Positions 22,137 through 34,784 of a stretch of 64,000 nucleotides of DNA are shown here, piece after piece; positions within the stretch are counted from its first letter, which is position 1; every line of letters starts with the position of its first letter. The notes beneath the pieces are model-generated. The model made no database searches. It worked only from the letters and a program-made list of their open reading frames with translations, and was not told the DNA's origin. This stretch comes from Simmondsia chinensis (taxonomy: Eukaryota > Streptophyta > Magnoliopsida > Caryophyllales > Simmondsiaceae), in assembly GCA_018398585.1 (NCBI GenBank), contig JAGTTD010000005.1, positions 37,016,750 to 37,080,749 of the forward strand. The letters run 5' to 3'. Position numbers and translations under genes: made by a program.

Positions 22137-25100
22137 TCACTCATCATCAGCAAACTCAATGTCAGCCAAGGGGATCTGAGCATCAATCCCATGATACGCA
22201 TTATCGTCGTCGTCGACCTTCATAGCTGACGATCCTCCTCGCTTGTAGTCAACCTTGAAGTCGTAATCATCGTCATCGTTGTCACCATCATCATCTTCCA
22301 TGGCATCTCCCGAGGCAGCGGATTTGCTGGCCTTCTTGCGACGCTTCTTCCTCGCCCTCTGCATCTTAGTATTAAGCATGCCTTCTGCATTGTAAAGCTT
22401 CTCGTTTTGTCTGCTAACCCCACTTTTGTCCTTGTTCTTCTCGCCTTCATTGTCATCATCTTCTTCCGATGCCATGGCCTCGTCCTTGTCCTCGCCATTC
22501 ATGGTGTCGCTTGCATTGTTTTGAGCAGATTGCTGTTCATCTCTCTGCTTGATTGAAAAGGGAACAGTGATTCATAATAATGCAGGTGATCAGAGCAGTT
22601 GAAAATAGAACTAATCTCCATAATAAGCGCGGCTTTAGTTCACACTGAACTTCTAGCGTCCAAAAAAAGCCGAACACTCAATTACAAAGAAAAACTTGGA
22701 AAAGGAGAGAACAAGTGCTTTTAAATTTCCAATACGAAGTTTTTCCTAGGATATTATGAAAAAGTTGGGTCATAGTTGGGAGCCCTTCAGAAGCAGCCTC
22801 TGTACATGATAGCATCCCTGTAGGATAAATCTGCATATATCTTACCCTTGCTAGACCCTACCTTAAAGGGACTCTCTTTGAGGCACTAGACTGCTGCTGT
22901 TATATTACGCAAAAGTTGGAAGGGTTTAGTTCACCAAATTTTCCAGTGCCCAAGAAAAATTTTGAAATTTCCATGCTTTTCGGAAATGTGTTAGGAAAGC
23001 CCACTTTTCCAAATTTTATAGAAAAACTAGATCTTTTGAATATTTTTCCTTCATATTGAAAATAAGAAAGCACGAGTATTGGAAAAGTAAAGAAAACAAA
23101 GCATGAACAATTGTACAAAGAGAAAAACAAAGAAACTTCCGTAAACTTAAGACATCCTCGGTATTTTAAGGCGTCAGTTAACTCAGCCTGTAAAGTCTCG
23201 GGGTGGTACCCAAACCTCGAATTGAATCCCGCCTCCATCACGGGTGAGAAGACTTGTGGAGGATTTGGGGAGGATTGCCAGCTCGTACAACCCAATGGGA
23301 TTTCTTACTACTTGTAAGAAAAAATAATAATAATAATAATAATAATAAAATAAAATTTCCTGGGTCTTTCTCTAGGAAAACAGGAGTTAGGAAAAAAAAT
23401 GCTGGAAAACAAAGGGGGTCTAAAATTATCTTGAAAAATGAAGCAAACTACAGCAACATCACAGTGCCTCAAATAGGCTCCCACTAGGTCAGGATCTGAA
23501 GGGGGTAAGATACACGTAGTCTTATACCTACAGGGTGCTACCCCGTAAATAGGCTATTTTCAAAGAGCCCACAACTCTAAAAAGAACAATATTTATGAAA
23601 TCTGGAAAAAAAAAAAAAATTATGCAACAGTAATAGACAAGCATACAAAACCGATTACAGTTAGCACAAACCGCAAGCATATGCTCGTCAAAATTGATGG
23701 GGCAGCTAGAAGGAACTTCAACGGGATGGAAATCGTCAGCAGACTTAAGGCTTCCAATGAAAGAGGACTCAGTTCCATAAACCTCATCAATGTTAAATTC
23801 CTTTCCGAGCTCCGATACAATCCTAGCCTCTGATGCTTCCCCTTCATTCCTCGACGGTGGCATTGTGTAGTAAGGTATTTTACCTGTAAAAATATCAGCA
23901 TTTGATAAGAGTTCAGTCACAAATTCATGTATGCGGTTGTAAAGATGCATCGAATTTTAGTCATAAGCTCGAAAATCATGTACGTATATAGTTACTTTCA
24001 ACCCCAGAGAAAACTACCCCTTGGGGCCATGTACCAGATCTTTGTGCCCAACGTGCCATGTTGCACATAGGAAAACAATAGTGCGAGCAATCCAGGGATT
24101 AGTCGAGGTCTGCAGAAACTGGCCCGGAGAATTGGGTTACCAAGGAAAATACTTTTGACTCTCTATCCTGCCCTAAAGTACCTTTGTTTGATAGGGACAG
24201 TTGGACATCGACATCATCTTTCAACACTTCCAATTAGACTGGAAAATAGAAACTCTTAGAAAATATCTAAGTATGACCTCTAAAAATATAACCATGTCCG
24301 ACTGTCATACCAACAACTCAATACCACGAAAAGGTCCCTGCCAATGCAGGATCTGGGAGGGTTGGATACACGGAGCTTTACCCCTACAGGTGCTACCCTG
24401 TAAAGAAGCTGTTCTCGAAGGACCTTCAATCCCAAAAAGAACCCTACTCCATCAAATGGTCCGACTATCATACCCAAGTCTGGTAACATAGGTAGGATAT
24501 TGACACTTGGAGAAGAAGACCAATAAAACACGTACCCTCGTTCCAATCATGAAGAACCATCCTTGCAGCAGCTTCAATGTCGACAATACCACCCTTTTTC
24601 AACTTTCCCCTGACAGTGGCCACCTTTTGCAGAAAGTCGTCAACTGAATCGAAGTCTGGTACCTTATACAGCATGACCAGTAGCTTGGCTGGGCAAAGCT
24701 TTATGATGTCCTTGACTGTATTGGATACATTAAAACAGATCTCAGGTAAAATTGAGCAACATAAGTGTTCAACAAATCTAAGGGAACAGTTTGCAACAAC
24801 AAAATGTAAATTCAAAGAATCCTTTGAGGAGTTTCGTGCAAATTTTTTTTAAACAAAAATAACTTCTTGTGCTAGAATTAATGGCTACCACGCAATGGAT
24901 AGTTCTATCGAGGGACATCTAATATATATATATATATATATATAATCCTGCACAGAGAGAGAACCTCGGAAGAGCGCAACTTTCAGGAACAGGGAAGTCA
25001 TGAAAAGCTAAACAACGTTTCAATCCAAAGGACCAGCTTGATTTAATAGTCCCCACCACGGAATATGTTTCATGGTTGCATCACTCGGTGGTCGCGAGGT

Positions 25101-28100
25101 TGCATGGCATTTGTGGTTGCGGTGTCATGGAAAATGACAGTCAATAGTCACAGATGATACGTAAAACATTGCAACTACTGCATAACCTAACAATTAGCTC
25201 AAAATACGTTACGTAAAGGTCATTCCATTATTTAGCAACCTTTATTTGGCTCGATGTCCACCCCATGAAAAAAGGAAACAAACACGTGCTTTTTTTGGAG
25301 GATGGAAGGCGTTCATTGGTTATTACCTCACAAAATAAAGGCAGTGAAGTAAAACGATAAAGAACAACAGGATGGATATCATATTATAACAGGACGTGAA
25401 ATTCTCGACATGGCTATCAAAATCTGTCAGTGATCAAATGAAATCTTCCACAACGTAGAAATGGCACATGAATATTCCATACCTGGGGCAACGGGATCTT
25501 CCAGCTTCTCAATTCTTTTACAATTTCGAAGAGCTATGGATGCATCACTCTGCCCTGATTTAAGTAAGACAACCCCGGGACAATCCAACAACTTCACATT
25601 CTTATCCAACTGAACTTCTTGCATTGATCTTGTTAACCCCGGTGTGGCACCAACATTGACTACATGGCATCTCTTTAAACTATTAATGAGACTACTCTTG
25701 CCAACATTGGGAAGTCCTATGATGCCTACTGTGATTGACTTCTTGATCTGCATAAGTCCACGAGCGACATAACTCGAAATGATTAATACGTGTATATTAC
25801 GCAGAGCATAGCTGCACAAAGCAGGAATTCTAAAGGGATCAGGGAAGCGAGAAGTAATAAAAGTTTATGATGTCAGGAGTGTGGAGAAAGCAACAATAGC
25901 AACAACAACAACAATCACCCAGTGCCTCAAAGAGGCTCCCTAGGGTCTAGAGAAGGTAAGATATACGCAACCTTACTCCTACAAGGTGCTCCCCTATAGA
26001 GAGGTTGTTTTCAAAGGACCCCCCAAACCTAAAAAGAACCCTACTCAAGTCAAAAGGAGTGTGGAGAAACCGTTTATGGTAAAATATATTACACATATAT
26101 AGGAAATTATCTGAAATTTCATTGATTGAATCCTTAAAATGATATAAAAGAAGGATCATTCGAATAATGTTTTAAAACAAAGCTAATACTAATCAGAAAT
26201 CAAAGAGCAACTTATCACAAAACAAAGAGACGTGAATTATAGTTGTCGCTTCAAGTAATACAATTGACTACACAAACTGAATCAAAACCTGCAAAGCGTA
26301 TTCTTTCCTATCCATCAATTCAACCAATGGTGAATAGCTTATTACTTGAGTTTTATAAGCGTGTCAAACGGGAATCTAGTTTTGAAACGTTAAATCAAGT
26401 TTGAGAGCACAATAAGCCAGAAATTTGGGTATTCTTTCCTATTACCTCATGACTCCTTGAATAATTTTTCAGCAATTTAATTAGAGTATCTGCTCCAAGA
26501 CAATCACTAGTTTGAAGAAGATTGCTCAGTTTTGCGGCCTTTTTTGAAGATTTCCAACCCAAATTTGACCTTTGCTCTTGAGTACTGCACTTGAACGCAA
26601 CTGTGGGTAGTTCCTCCCTGAGATACTTGAGCCATTTTTCAACTGCTTCACGAGGCACAAGGTCTGACACGAAAATGTATTAGTTTGTTAAGAAAGTACG
26701 ACAATAAGAATCCATAAATATACTAAAGTTATACCATGCAATGTAATATTCATTATGCTAGTACATTTCTACATTACTTCATTATCTCACAAGCTTGCTA
26801 TTGAACATCAACATAGGGGGGGGAAAAAAGAGCACGACGGATATATCCTTATCATCCTTATTCTCCTGACATATGCCCGGAATGATTATTGTTTTTTTCT
26901 TTCTCATTCCCTTGGCAAAGGCGGAGGGGTACGGTACAGGGGAGGGTTTCAGTGTTCCATGGTAGAACAATAACAACCCAGTGCCTCAAAGAGGCTCCCG
27001 TCAAGGCAGGGTTTGGAGAGAATAAGATGTACGCAACGTTATTCCTAGAAGGTGCTACCTTGTACAGAGATTGTTTTCAAAGTGGCCCCTAACCATTTTA
27101 TTTAGTGTTTCATGGTACAACAATCATACCTATTTTATTCAATAGCAAAACGAGTTTCTTGTTCGGGCCAGACTTCAGCACTATTTTCTCCATATCTACA
27201 CCCCGAGTTCCGAGAGGGTCACGAGCATCAAGGACTTCCAAAATGACATCAGATGCTTCAATAACCTTGACCAACTCCTTGTAGAAAGCCCTGTCAGAAC
27301 TGTCTGCAAGAAACCAAAAAACCAATGACTACAACAGAACAACTTAGGAACAAAACGACTGTACGATACAGAACTAATCTTCCCCATAGAATCGGTGCTA
27401 TGTCCAGAGCTTCAATATACCTTGATTTTTGCCTACCCTAATGGAGTCCTCGTCGCCTTTCTCTCCTTCAATAGATGCGTCCTCCATAACAGCAGCGTTC
27501 TCATCATCAAGTATACCCAACTTTCTTTTCCGAGCCTGTAATAAACCTTGGTTCCAAATCAGCGTCCACAAACACAGGTTTTGCAGAGTTAAACAGCATA
27601 CACTAGCAAACTGACTTGCGGAACACAAGCCTGTGAGCAAACATTTAACTATATAATTGTCATGCTGATAGACATTGGCTGCCTTTTAGCATGAATTCTT
27701 GTGGGGAAAGATCCAACGATTTAGTTTCCTTTCACGGGAAAAAAATAATTCAATCATTGATTTAACAGTGTCAATAATCATCAAAAGGTACAAATATTTA
27801 CGTTCATTTCTACAACAACCAACCCAGTGCCTCGAGGGCTCCCACATATGCAGGGTCGGGGGTAGGGATTTACACAGCCTTACTCCTTTAAGGTGTTACC
27901 CTAAAAGAAGGCTATGTCCGAGGACCCCCAACCTGAGGAGCATATTTACGTTCATTTATGCGGATTTATAAACAAATCAATTAGGCAACTGCTCAATAAA
28001 TCATATCAGAGTATCAAGCATTAAGACGATAAACCCATTGTTGATTAAATATAATACCCACCACTTAACAAGTACATACATAGATGTGCAGAATACCCCT

Positions 28101-30225
28101 AATATTTGAGGAGCAATTAATCAAGACATATAAAGTCAAATATCATTACAAGATGATGCATGCGTGTTTGTTTCAAACTAATTTTATTCATTTCTTTGTG
28201 CGTTGTAAATATATCAACAAGGGAAACCACATGAACGCTGTTGGAAACCATAAATTTCCAGTAAATCAACATCGAGTATTGTTCTTGTTATCCTCTACAT
28301 GCGAGTGCACGTGAATTAGGGATGGGTCTATTGAATCCTAGGGGGTTGTCGCCATTGACCCTTCTGCACCAAGACATTGTCGGAGTCGGAGACAGGCAAC
28401 ATCAACCTTTAGGACAGTGCTATACATGCTAATGTATGATAAATTTTCTCAATCTCCATATCAAAGAAGGCAATCTAGCCTAGTTAAGCTTCAAAGGAGA
28501 CAATTTCTATTATAAACCCTAGTTACGCTTTGAAGATAACAATTTCTATTATAAATCCCAGTTAAGCTTCAAAGAGGGCAACTCACTAGCCACTCTTCCT
28601 AACTTTAACTGCATCACAAACTACAATCGTCAACCATAACAATTGTGAACCAAAGTCAATTTCTATTATAGACCCTAATTAAACTTCAAAAAGGACAATC
28701 TAGCATAGTTAAGCTTCGATGAGGGCAATCTGGCTAGCCACTATTCCTAGCTTCAACTGCATCACAAAATACAATCTTCAGCCATAAAATTATGAAACCA
28801 AATCAATTTCTATTATAAACCCTAGTTAAGCTTAGAAGGGAGCAATGTAGTCATCACCAGCTATAAACATCAACCATACAAATTGGGAACCCAAGTCGTC
28901 AAAATGAACTAAATTGTACCCTCTCTTTCCGGGCAGCTTTCTTCTGCTCCAATTCCTCAAGAGCACGGGCACGACGGGCCTCAAGGGCCTTGAGTTCCTG
29001 CTCCTTGAAAGGCCATTCATTGGGGATTCCAGGGTCCTTCTCTACTTTCTTCCTCTTATTAAGTCCTAATTTCTTTGCTTCCTTGGCCTTCTTCCTATGG
29101 TGCTCCTTCACCTTACGGATTATCTTGTACTTCTTCTTTAGTGAAACCCTCTTGCTCTTGCTCTCTACATAAACCCAAAAAACAAAATTGAACCCAACAA
29201 CAACCAATTTAGAATAAGTAGAAAAACAAAGGGGTTGATAGACCAACTTTTCTAAAAATTTAAACTGATGAGTTTTATACTCTAACATACTCCCTAGCAT
29301 GGATATTGCACAACACATCCCATATCTTGTACTTAAATTATAAAGAGATTATTGAGATTTGAATTCGTGACCTCTTACCATGTCAAGCAACTTTCAAAAG
29401 CTTAAGCCGATAGAAAATGGCACATAATGGGTTTTACACACTAACATGCCCCCACACACAAATGCCCATTAGGCTTAAAGCAACAATATTGCTTATATCT
29501 ACCTTATACCCCGTGTTTAAATTATGTTAATCAAGGGGGTTAGTGGGATTCGAAATACCATATTAAAGAACCAACATTCCAAATGCTTAAGTTAAGGGGT
29601 AAAGACACATAATTGGTTTTACATCCCAAAATACCCCCGCGTAAATGCCCATTAAACATAAAGCATCAATATTCCTCACGTCGACCTCATAACCTGTACT
29701 TAAATTATGTTAATCAAGGGGTTATTGGGGTTTGTTGTTGTTGATTGATGCGGACAAACTTTTTAGGCTGGATGTCTTCGGAAACAGCCTCCCCTCAGGG
29801 TAGCCCCCTAAAGGGGGAAGGCTGTGTACATCTACCCTCCCCAAACCCTGCTTTTGCAGGAGCCCTTGGAGGCACTGGGTTTGTTGTTGTTGTTATTGTT
29901 GTTGTTGTAAGGGGTTATTGGGATACGAAATACCATACCAAGAAACCAACTTTCCAAAAGCTTAAGCTAATAGTTTACACTCCAACATGCCCCCTCACGT
30001 AAATGCCCATTAGACATGAAGCATGTATATTGCCATATCCACCTTATATCTTATGCTTAAATTATATTAACAAAACGGGTTATTAGGATTGCATACAATG
30101 TTAAGTAACTACCTTTTTCAAAAGCTTAAGCTGATAGAAAAAGACTCGGGATTAGTTTTATATTGTAACAAAAAGGAGATGGAGAAGAAATTGTGGGTCG
30201 ACTTACTTTTGCTCTTCTTCACCAT
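22137..30225 (-). CDS. NSN1: Nucleostemin-like GTPase NSN1 (GNL3 family), nine exons
   Basis: Nucleolar circularly permuted GTPase involved in pre-60S ribosome assembly and growth. Exons on minus: 30207-30225, 28920-29164, 27421-27535, 27130-27303, 26446-26663, 25483-25747, 24536-24715, 23672-23883 and 22137-22544. All junctions are GT-AG with matching phase. They sum to 1836 nt, or 611 residues plus stop, close to the roughly 580 of Arabidopsis NSN1. The start [20 protein letters not shown] matches the family's basic nucleolar-targeting N terminus. GTPase motifs come in permuted order: DARDP (152-156), NKID (182-185, across an exon junction), GLPNVGKS (268-275), GATPGLT (290-296) and DCPG (312-315). 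The C-terminal exon has a basic RARKKRRKK and a long acidic tract. Introns 1, 2, 4, 5, 7 and 8 hold SINEs; exons are clean. Among related GTPases NOG2 is less likely, given both ends. Confidence 0.95.
22769..22901 (+). mobile_element. Au-like SINE in NSN1 intron 8
   Basis: Degenerate body (CAGAAGCAGCCTC, TTTGAGGCACTAGACTG). Flanked by ATATTATGAAAAAGTTGG (22751-22768) and ATATTACGCAAAAGTTGG (22902-22919), an 18-bp TSD with two mismatches. Antisense to the gene. Confidence 0.8.
23448..23583 (-). mobile_element. Au-like SINE in NSN1 intron 8, second copy
   Basis: Reverse-orientation body with CAGTGCCTCAAATAGGCTCC, GGTGCTACCCCGTA and TTTTCAAAGAGCCC. TSD not clear. Sense to the gene. Confidence 0.7.
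24310..24440 (-). mobile_element. Au-like SINE in NSN1 intron 7, 3' truncated
   Basis: Contains GCAGGATCTGGGAGGGTTGG, AGGTGCTACCCTGTAAAG and TTCTCGAAGGACC. The TTG-rich end and GAGGCACTGGG box are missing. Confidence 0.65.
25890..26054 (-). mobile_element. Au-like SINE in NSN1 intron 5
   Basis: Starts with CAACAATAGCAACAACAAC (the TTG tail on minus), then CCCAGTGCCTCAAAGAGGCT. Exact 15-bp TSD AGGAGTGTGGAGAAA at 25875-25889 and 26055-26069. Sense to the gene. Confidence 0.88.
26972..27103 (-). mobile_element. Au-like SINE in NSN1 intron 4
   Basis: Body CCCAGTGCCTCAAAGAGGCT and AAGGTGCTACCTTGTA. A 21-bp TSD with two mismatches lies at 26951-26971 and 27104-27124 (AGTGTTCCATGGT / AGTGTTTCATGGT). 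It ends 26 bp before the exon 4 donor side. Confidence 0.85.
27810..27941 (-). mobile_element. Au-like SINE in NSN1 intron 2
   Basis: Body CCCAGTGCCTCGAGGGCTCC to GAGGACCCCCAACCTGAGG. Exact 16-bp TSD ATATTTACGTTCATTT at 27794-27809 and 27942-27957. Confidence 0.9.
28440..28860. repeat. Imperfect local duplications in NSN1 intron 2
   Basis: Segment 28573-28690 (AGGGCAACTCACTAGCCACT onward) recurs in diverged form at 28723-28838, offset about 149 bp. The shorter motif CCTAGTTAAGCTTCAAAG recurs several times around them. Confidence 0.6.
29216..30170 (-). mobile_element. Tandem TRIM array in NSN1 intron 1
   Basis: Five degenerate LTRs of about 72 bp alternate with four internal domains. LTRs: about 29216-29287, 29381-29445, 29561-29631, 29936-29987 and 30099-30170. 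Most end in CTAACA-type sequence and are followed by a TGCCCCC tract (the purine tract on minus). The family is the one described at 15350-15640. Neighbouring units share LTRs, as expected from unequal recombination between LTRs. An Au-like SINE (29730-29908) sits in the third internal domain. Confidence 0.75.
29730..29908 (+). mobile_element. Au-like SINE inside the TRIM array
   Basis: Head GACAAACTTTTTAGGCTGG, body GGAAACAGCCTCCCCTCAGG, and an end with many TTG units. Exact 14-bp TSD AAGGGGTTATTGGG at 29716-29729 and 29909-29922. Confidence 0.88.
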
Positions 30226-30269
30226 CTCTCAAAACTGGGGCGAGAAACGGGTACGGAGGATCCGAACGA

Positions 30270-30372
30270 GCGAGGGGGGCAGAGAGAGAGAGAGAGAGAG
30301 AGAAGGGTTTTCGAGCTTGCGAAGCAAAAGCTAGGGTTTAGGACGACGAGGTAGACAGAGGCATTATATATA
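30270..30372 (-). promoter_or_regulatory. NSN1 5' region: TATA-like box and GA repeat
   Basis: On minus, TATATATAA lies at 30364-30372, about 140 bp above the ATG at 30225. A pure GA/CT run (about 30281-30302) lies between them in the probable 5' UTR. Positions fit a core promoter, but no transcript evidence is available here. Confidence 0.5.
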
Positions 30373-30411
30373 TGTGTGCCGTCGTTCTCTCAGTACACAA
30401 GAACGTTGATT

Positions 30412-31000
30412 TTAAGTTATTTATATTTTAGTACTTAATATTTGTGAAAATTAATAAAATGGCCTCTGATTATTTTATATTCTTTTTTAATACTTTATAA
30501 TTTTTTTACATTAAGAAATAAGATTCGCTCCGACGTGTGATTTCATATCCCAAGGAGGAAGAAAGCTAATGCAACATGTTACCTTCAACAACAACAAACT
30601 CAATGCCTCAAGAGCTCCCGCAAAAGCAGAGTCTGGGGGGTTGATGTACGCAGTCTTCCCCCTTTAGGGTATGAAGCTGAAGAGAGGCTGTTTCCGATGA
30701 CTCCTAACCTAATTATATCATCTTCGTGCCATGTTTAAATACCCCTAAATGAAGGGATATTAACAGTTGATAATGAGATTTCTTTTAAAGAAAAAAAGGG
30801 CCAAAATGGCATTTTTGTCAATATGTTATAGTGGACATTTAATGTGACTTATCATGTTAACTTTTTTATCAAAGTATGAAGGAGATGGTTCTATTTATTA
30901 TTAGTATAAAAAAATCTAGGGTTACAAAAAAATAAAATTAAAAATTTAAGAGCCTTTTTTAATTTTTTACACCGAGATTAAGTATAAAAATATAAATAAC
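30412..31000. mobile_element. MITE relic with nested Au-like SINE
   Basis: The left arm TTATTTATATTTTAGTACTT resembles the MITE at 14837. The SINE (minus, about 30583-30711) begins AACAACAACAAACTCAATGC and contains GAGAGGCTGTTTCCGATGAC. No clear TSD. Confidence 0.55.
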
Positions 31001-31075
31001 TATTAATTTTAATAAACATATTTATACGAGGTTAGGGAAAAAAAAAAAAATTTTGTGAGTTTTTTTTTTTCCATT

Positions 31076-31657
31076 TAGAGATGGTAATGGGGTGGGGGCG
31101 GGTACAAGGAGTGCCTCCTTTATACTATTACCCACCACCCAAATTTATATTTATATCCGCCTCATTATTTGCCATGGGTATAAAATCGATACCCATACTC
31201 ACCTCAAGGAGTATGAAATGGATACCCCTACCCGCCCAACGGGTACAAACCCATACCTATACCCGCCCCTGTACCCGTCCATTACCCACCATGTACCCGT
31301 CCTAATGTGAGTACAAAATAATTATCCATATCCGTCCGTATTAATTATTTAATACAATTTTTATTAGTTCAAATTTATTTTTATAACATTGATAAATAAT
31401 TTAACTAATTAAATGTAGGCATGTATTTTTTAATTTGAAAGATATAGAGTAGGTATAGCGGGTATAAAATGGAGCGAGGCGGGTATGGAGCAGGGTGGGT
31501 CAAGTACATTATACACGTACCTGCCTCATACCCGTGGCGAGTGCGGGACGAGTATACTCAACTCATACCCGTTACCCGCCTCACCTATACTCGTACCCAT
31601 TCAAATGGAACGGGTATCCGCAGGTAACGGTTTTTACCCGCTCCATAGCCATCCCTA
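31076..31657. mobile_element. hAT-like non-autonomous element
   Basis: Starts TAGAGATGGTAATGGGG and ends CCATAGCCATCCCTA. The subterminal parts are rich in GGGTA/TACCC blocks, as at 1-102. Flanks show no matching 8-bp duplication. Confidence 0.6.
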
Positions 31658-32484
31658 CGACAGATGCTTGGAGCATTCTCATACTATTACATGGGAAAAA
31701 TCCAACGTGAAAAAATTTAAGTTCTCTGTTATGTTATAATTAACTAGTTATTTTCCACATGATGTAAGGTCAAATTATATTATTTGTCTAATATACTTAC
31801 TCTTCAACTATTATTGTTTGGATTCAATTTTTTACGGACTCTAGTACGTGGTATAGTGCAGTAGTTATTGTAACGATGTAATCTAATGTAATTTCCTTCA
31901 ATAATAGAAAATAAGTTAAATGAATGAAAACAAACTTATGTTGGGGCCAAAAAGAAGTCAATTAAATATTTAGTTTGACAGATTATTCAAGCAAAATTAT
32001 AATAAAAATAAATATGGTAATATTATTATTAGAGTAAATTGTTATTATTAATGTAATTTAGTGGCTATCATCTCTATAAATCACGTTAATATAGTGATAA
32101 TAATACTCTCAATAAATAAACCACAAAATAAAACTTAAAATCAACTATGGTTGATTAACCTTTATTTTTTTCTTTTAAAATAATAATTAGTTGGATTAAA
32201 TCAACTCCAAACCTTTTTAGGGTTTTCTGACACGTGGCGTATAACCCGCAAACGTCTAGTGCTTCGTTTGACAATTAGGTAAACAACTGAAAGGTAAGGT
32301 ATTATACTACTCTTGTTTGAATAAATCTAATAAACATTGGTAAGGGTATAAAAACAAGTATATGAGGTATTTGTATTTAATAATTAAGTAGATGGGTTAA
32401 AAAAAAGAGAGTTATAGTTAAAATAAAGACAAAATTATTCAAATACCTTTTAAATTATTCAAAAAAGAGAGTTAAGAGGGTACC
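31658..32484. other. Gene-free stretch
   Basis: AT-rich sequence with no supported feature. Confidence 0.4.
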
Positions 32485-32691
32485 ACACACGCAAGCACCG
32501 GATCCCATTAGAACTCTGAATTTAAGCGTGCTTGGGTGAGAGTAGTATCAAGATAGGTGACCTCCTGGGAAGTCCTCGTGTTACACCCCTCAGGTTGGGA
32601 GATTCTCAGAAATAACCTTCCTTCACCCTGAAAGGGGCCACCCTCAGACCTTGCTTAGGCGGGAGCCCTTGTGACACTGAGAATGTTGTTG
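32485..32691 (+). mobile_element. 5S-headed SINE, subfamily B
   Basis: Has CACCGGATCCCATTAGAACT, TTAAGCGTGCTTGGGTGAGA and CCTCCTGGGAAGTCCTCGTG, then ACACCCCTCAGGTTGGGAG and a diverged Au-like body ending GACACTGAGAATGTTGTTG. TSD not clear. Confidence 0.8.
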
Positions 32692-33029
32692 CCCCTCTTT
32701 ACTCTCAAATAGGGAATTAAAGAAAATAGAAGTAATCTCTTTACGCTTTTTAAAATATTGACAAATAGAACAGAAATTTATCCCGTATTATTCTTATCTC
32801 ATTTACCTTCCATTACCCCGTTCTCATACCAGAGTAAGTCCGCCAAGTTAAAAATTAGAGAATAACGATAATAGTATAATTTACATTATATATATATAAT
32901 TTAAGGTTAGTTATATGTGATATTTATATAATCATTAAATAGTAAAAAAATAAATACTTAATTTTCTAAGATTTAATATTTTTATATACATACATTATAT
33001 ATTAAAATTATTTACCCAAAATGTGTAAT

Positions 33030-33150
33030 ATGTAATTGATGTTGATCGGTCTTCGGTCCCATCTTCAGGTTTTTCGGTCGTCCATCAGTCCGAACCGGAC
33101 CGACCTTTTCGGTCAAGGACCAGACTGGACCGATCCTAGACCTATATTCC
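33030..33150. mobile_element. Fragment of the GGTCCG-rich hAT-like family
   Basis: Short block dense in CGGTC/GACCG words (for example GAACCGGACCGACC), as in the elements at 33855 and 61796. Confidence 0.5.
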
Positions 33151-33854
33151 CCCTTCAAACAAGTGTTAGTAAAATATGGATCAATATATATTTTTTATTT
33201 TTATTTAAATCTAGCATTTACATATTATTATTATCTTATATTAGTTGTATGATATATGTTTTATAATATGTATTTGTATTTTTTCTTGAATAAAAAATAA
33301 TTGATAAGTTCAAAATAATAATACTTAAATGATATTTTAAATAAGTATCTATATTTTATATTTTGCTGAATTTTTTTACTTCAGAACATTCAAACTATTT
33401 ACATATACCTTATTTTTACTGTTTAATATGCTTCTTGTTTTACCACGGTTATGGGTAATGTCATCAAAAAGAAGTTTACGTCACTTTCAAAAGAATTGTT
33501 ATATATAAACATAAATATAATTATATACAAATTTTTACGAGTCCACGAATTTTTGTCAAAGTTTTTATTTTAATACACAGAGACGAATAATATGCAAACA
33601 TAGTAAATTTTGTTAATTTTCATACCTTATTTTACTAAATTGTTATGTGGACGGTTCATTATTTATTATTTAGTATGTTTGACTTATCACCAGTAAAAAA
33701 CTTTAATTTCGAGATGGGGTATAAAGACGAGGTGTGCCGTCTCTAATCTCCGATGGATTAGAGATGAATGAGCAATGCTACGTATAATCAGAGATGAATT
33801 ATGTATATAACATTTTCTTTTCCTTAATATCCGTATATAAATTAGTCCAACACC

Positions 33855-34152
33855 TAGGGGTGAACAAAAATTGGTCCAAACTGGTTTTCGGATTGGACTG
33901 GCCATTTCGGTCAATGACTGAACCTAACCGACTATGGGTCTGTCCGGTCTTCAATCCGAGTATATGGCTTTAATCAATCTTCGATCCGGTCCCGTCCAAG
34001 ATCAAAAAACCCGAAGATTGAACCGAAGACTGATCAACATTAACTTCACATTAAATATTTTTAGTACATAATTTTAATATATAATTAATATGCACTATAT
34101 GTAGCTAAAAATATTAAATTTTAGAAAATTAAATAAACATTATTTAATAATT

Positions 34153-34213
<61 letters not shown>

Positions 34214-34433
34214 TACCATTATCAATATTTTTAAGTTATTAACTTTCGTATGCAAATATTTTTCATTATATAATTACACTTCCTAAATGGAAAAACAGGT
34301 CTGAATCGGTCCCGGACTTGGACCAGATAAACCCGGTTTAATCGGTTCGGTCCAAGCCTCATGATTTGACGTAGTTCGATCTTCGATTCATCCAATCTAG
34401 TTCGGTCCGGTCTTGAACCGATGTGCACTCCTA
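33855..34433. mobile_element. hAT-like non-autonomous element
   Basis: Starts TAGGGGTGAACAAAAATTGG and ends GATGTGCACTCCTA. Both subterminal regions are rich in CGGTC/GACCG. An (AT) microsatellite of about 50 bp sits at 34153-34203. Same family as 61796-62572. No clear TSD. Confidence 0.65.
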
Positions 34434-34784
34434 CCGATACAACGTTAAAATACCTTTTTTTTTTTTAGTATGTTAATTATTTTTAGATTGTGGGACACTT
34501 ATTAAAAGTGGAATGAAAACAACATATGACAATTTTTTCACCATAGAATTCCTGAAATAATATCTAAAATATTCATGAAGCTCAATAAATTTTTGAAAAC
34601 AATCAATGTCACACTTAGCAGTTGGACAAAATACCTAAAATCTGAGTTTGATTTAAATATTAATTTGTAGATCTGAGAGAAAATACCGAGAGAAGAGCCA
34701 AAAAGACACAATAACTAATCAAATGAGGAAAAATCACAGGCGAAAGAATAAAAGCTTTTACTACATTTGGCTGGATAATACAAG

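Noticed and set aside
22220..22498. Arg/Thr/Met-rich 92-codon frame on minus
   Set aside because: Shadow of NSN1 exon 9 in another frame.
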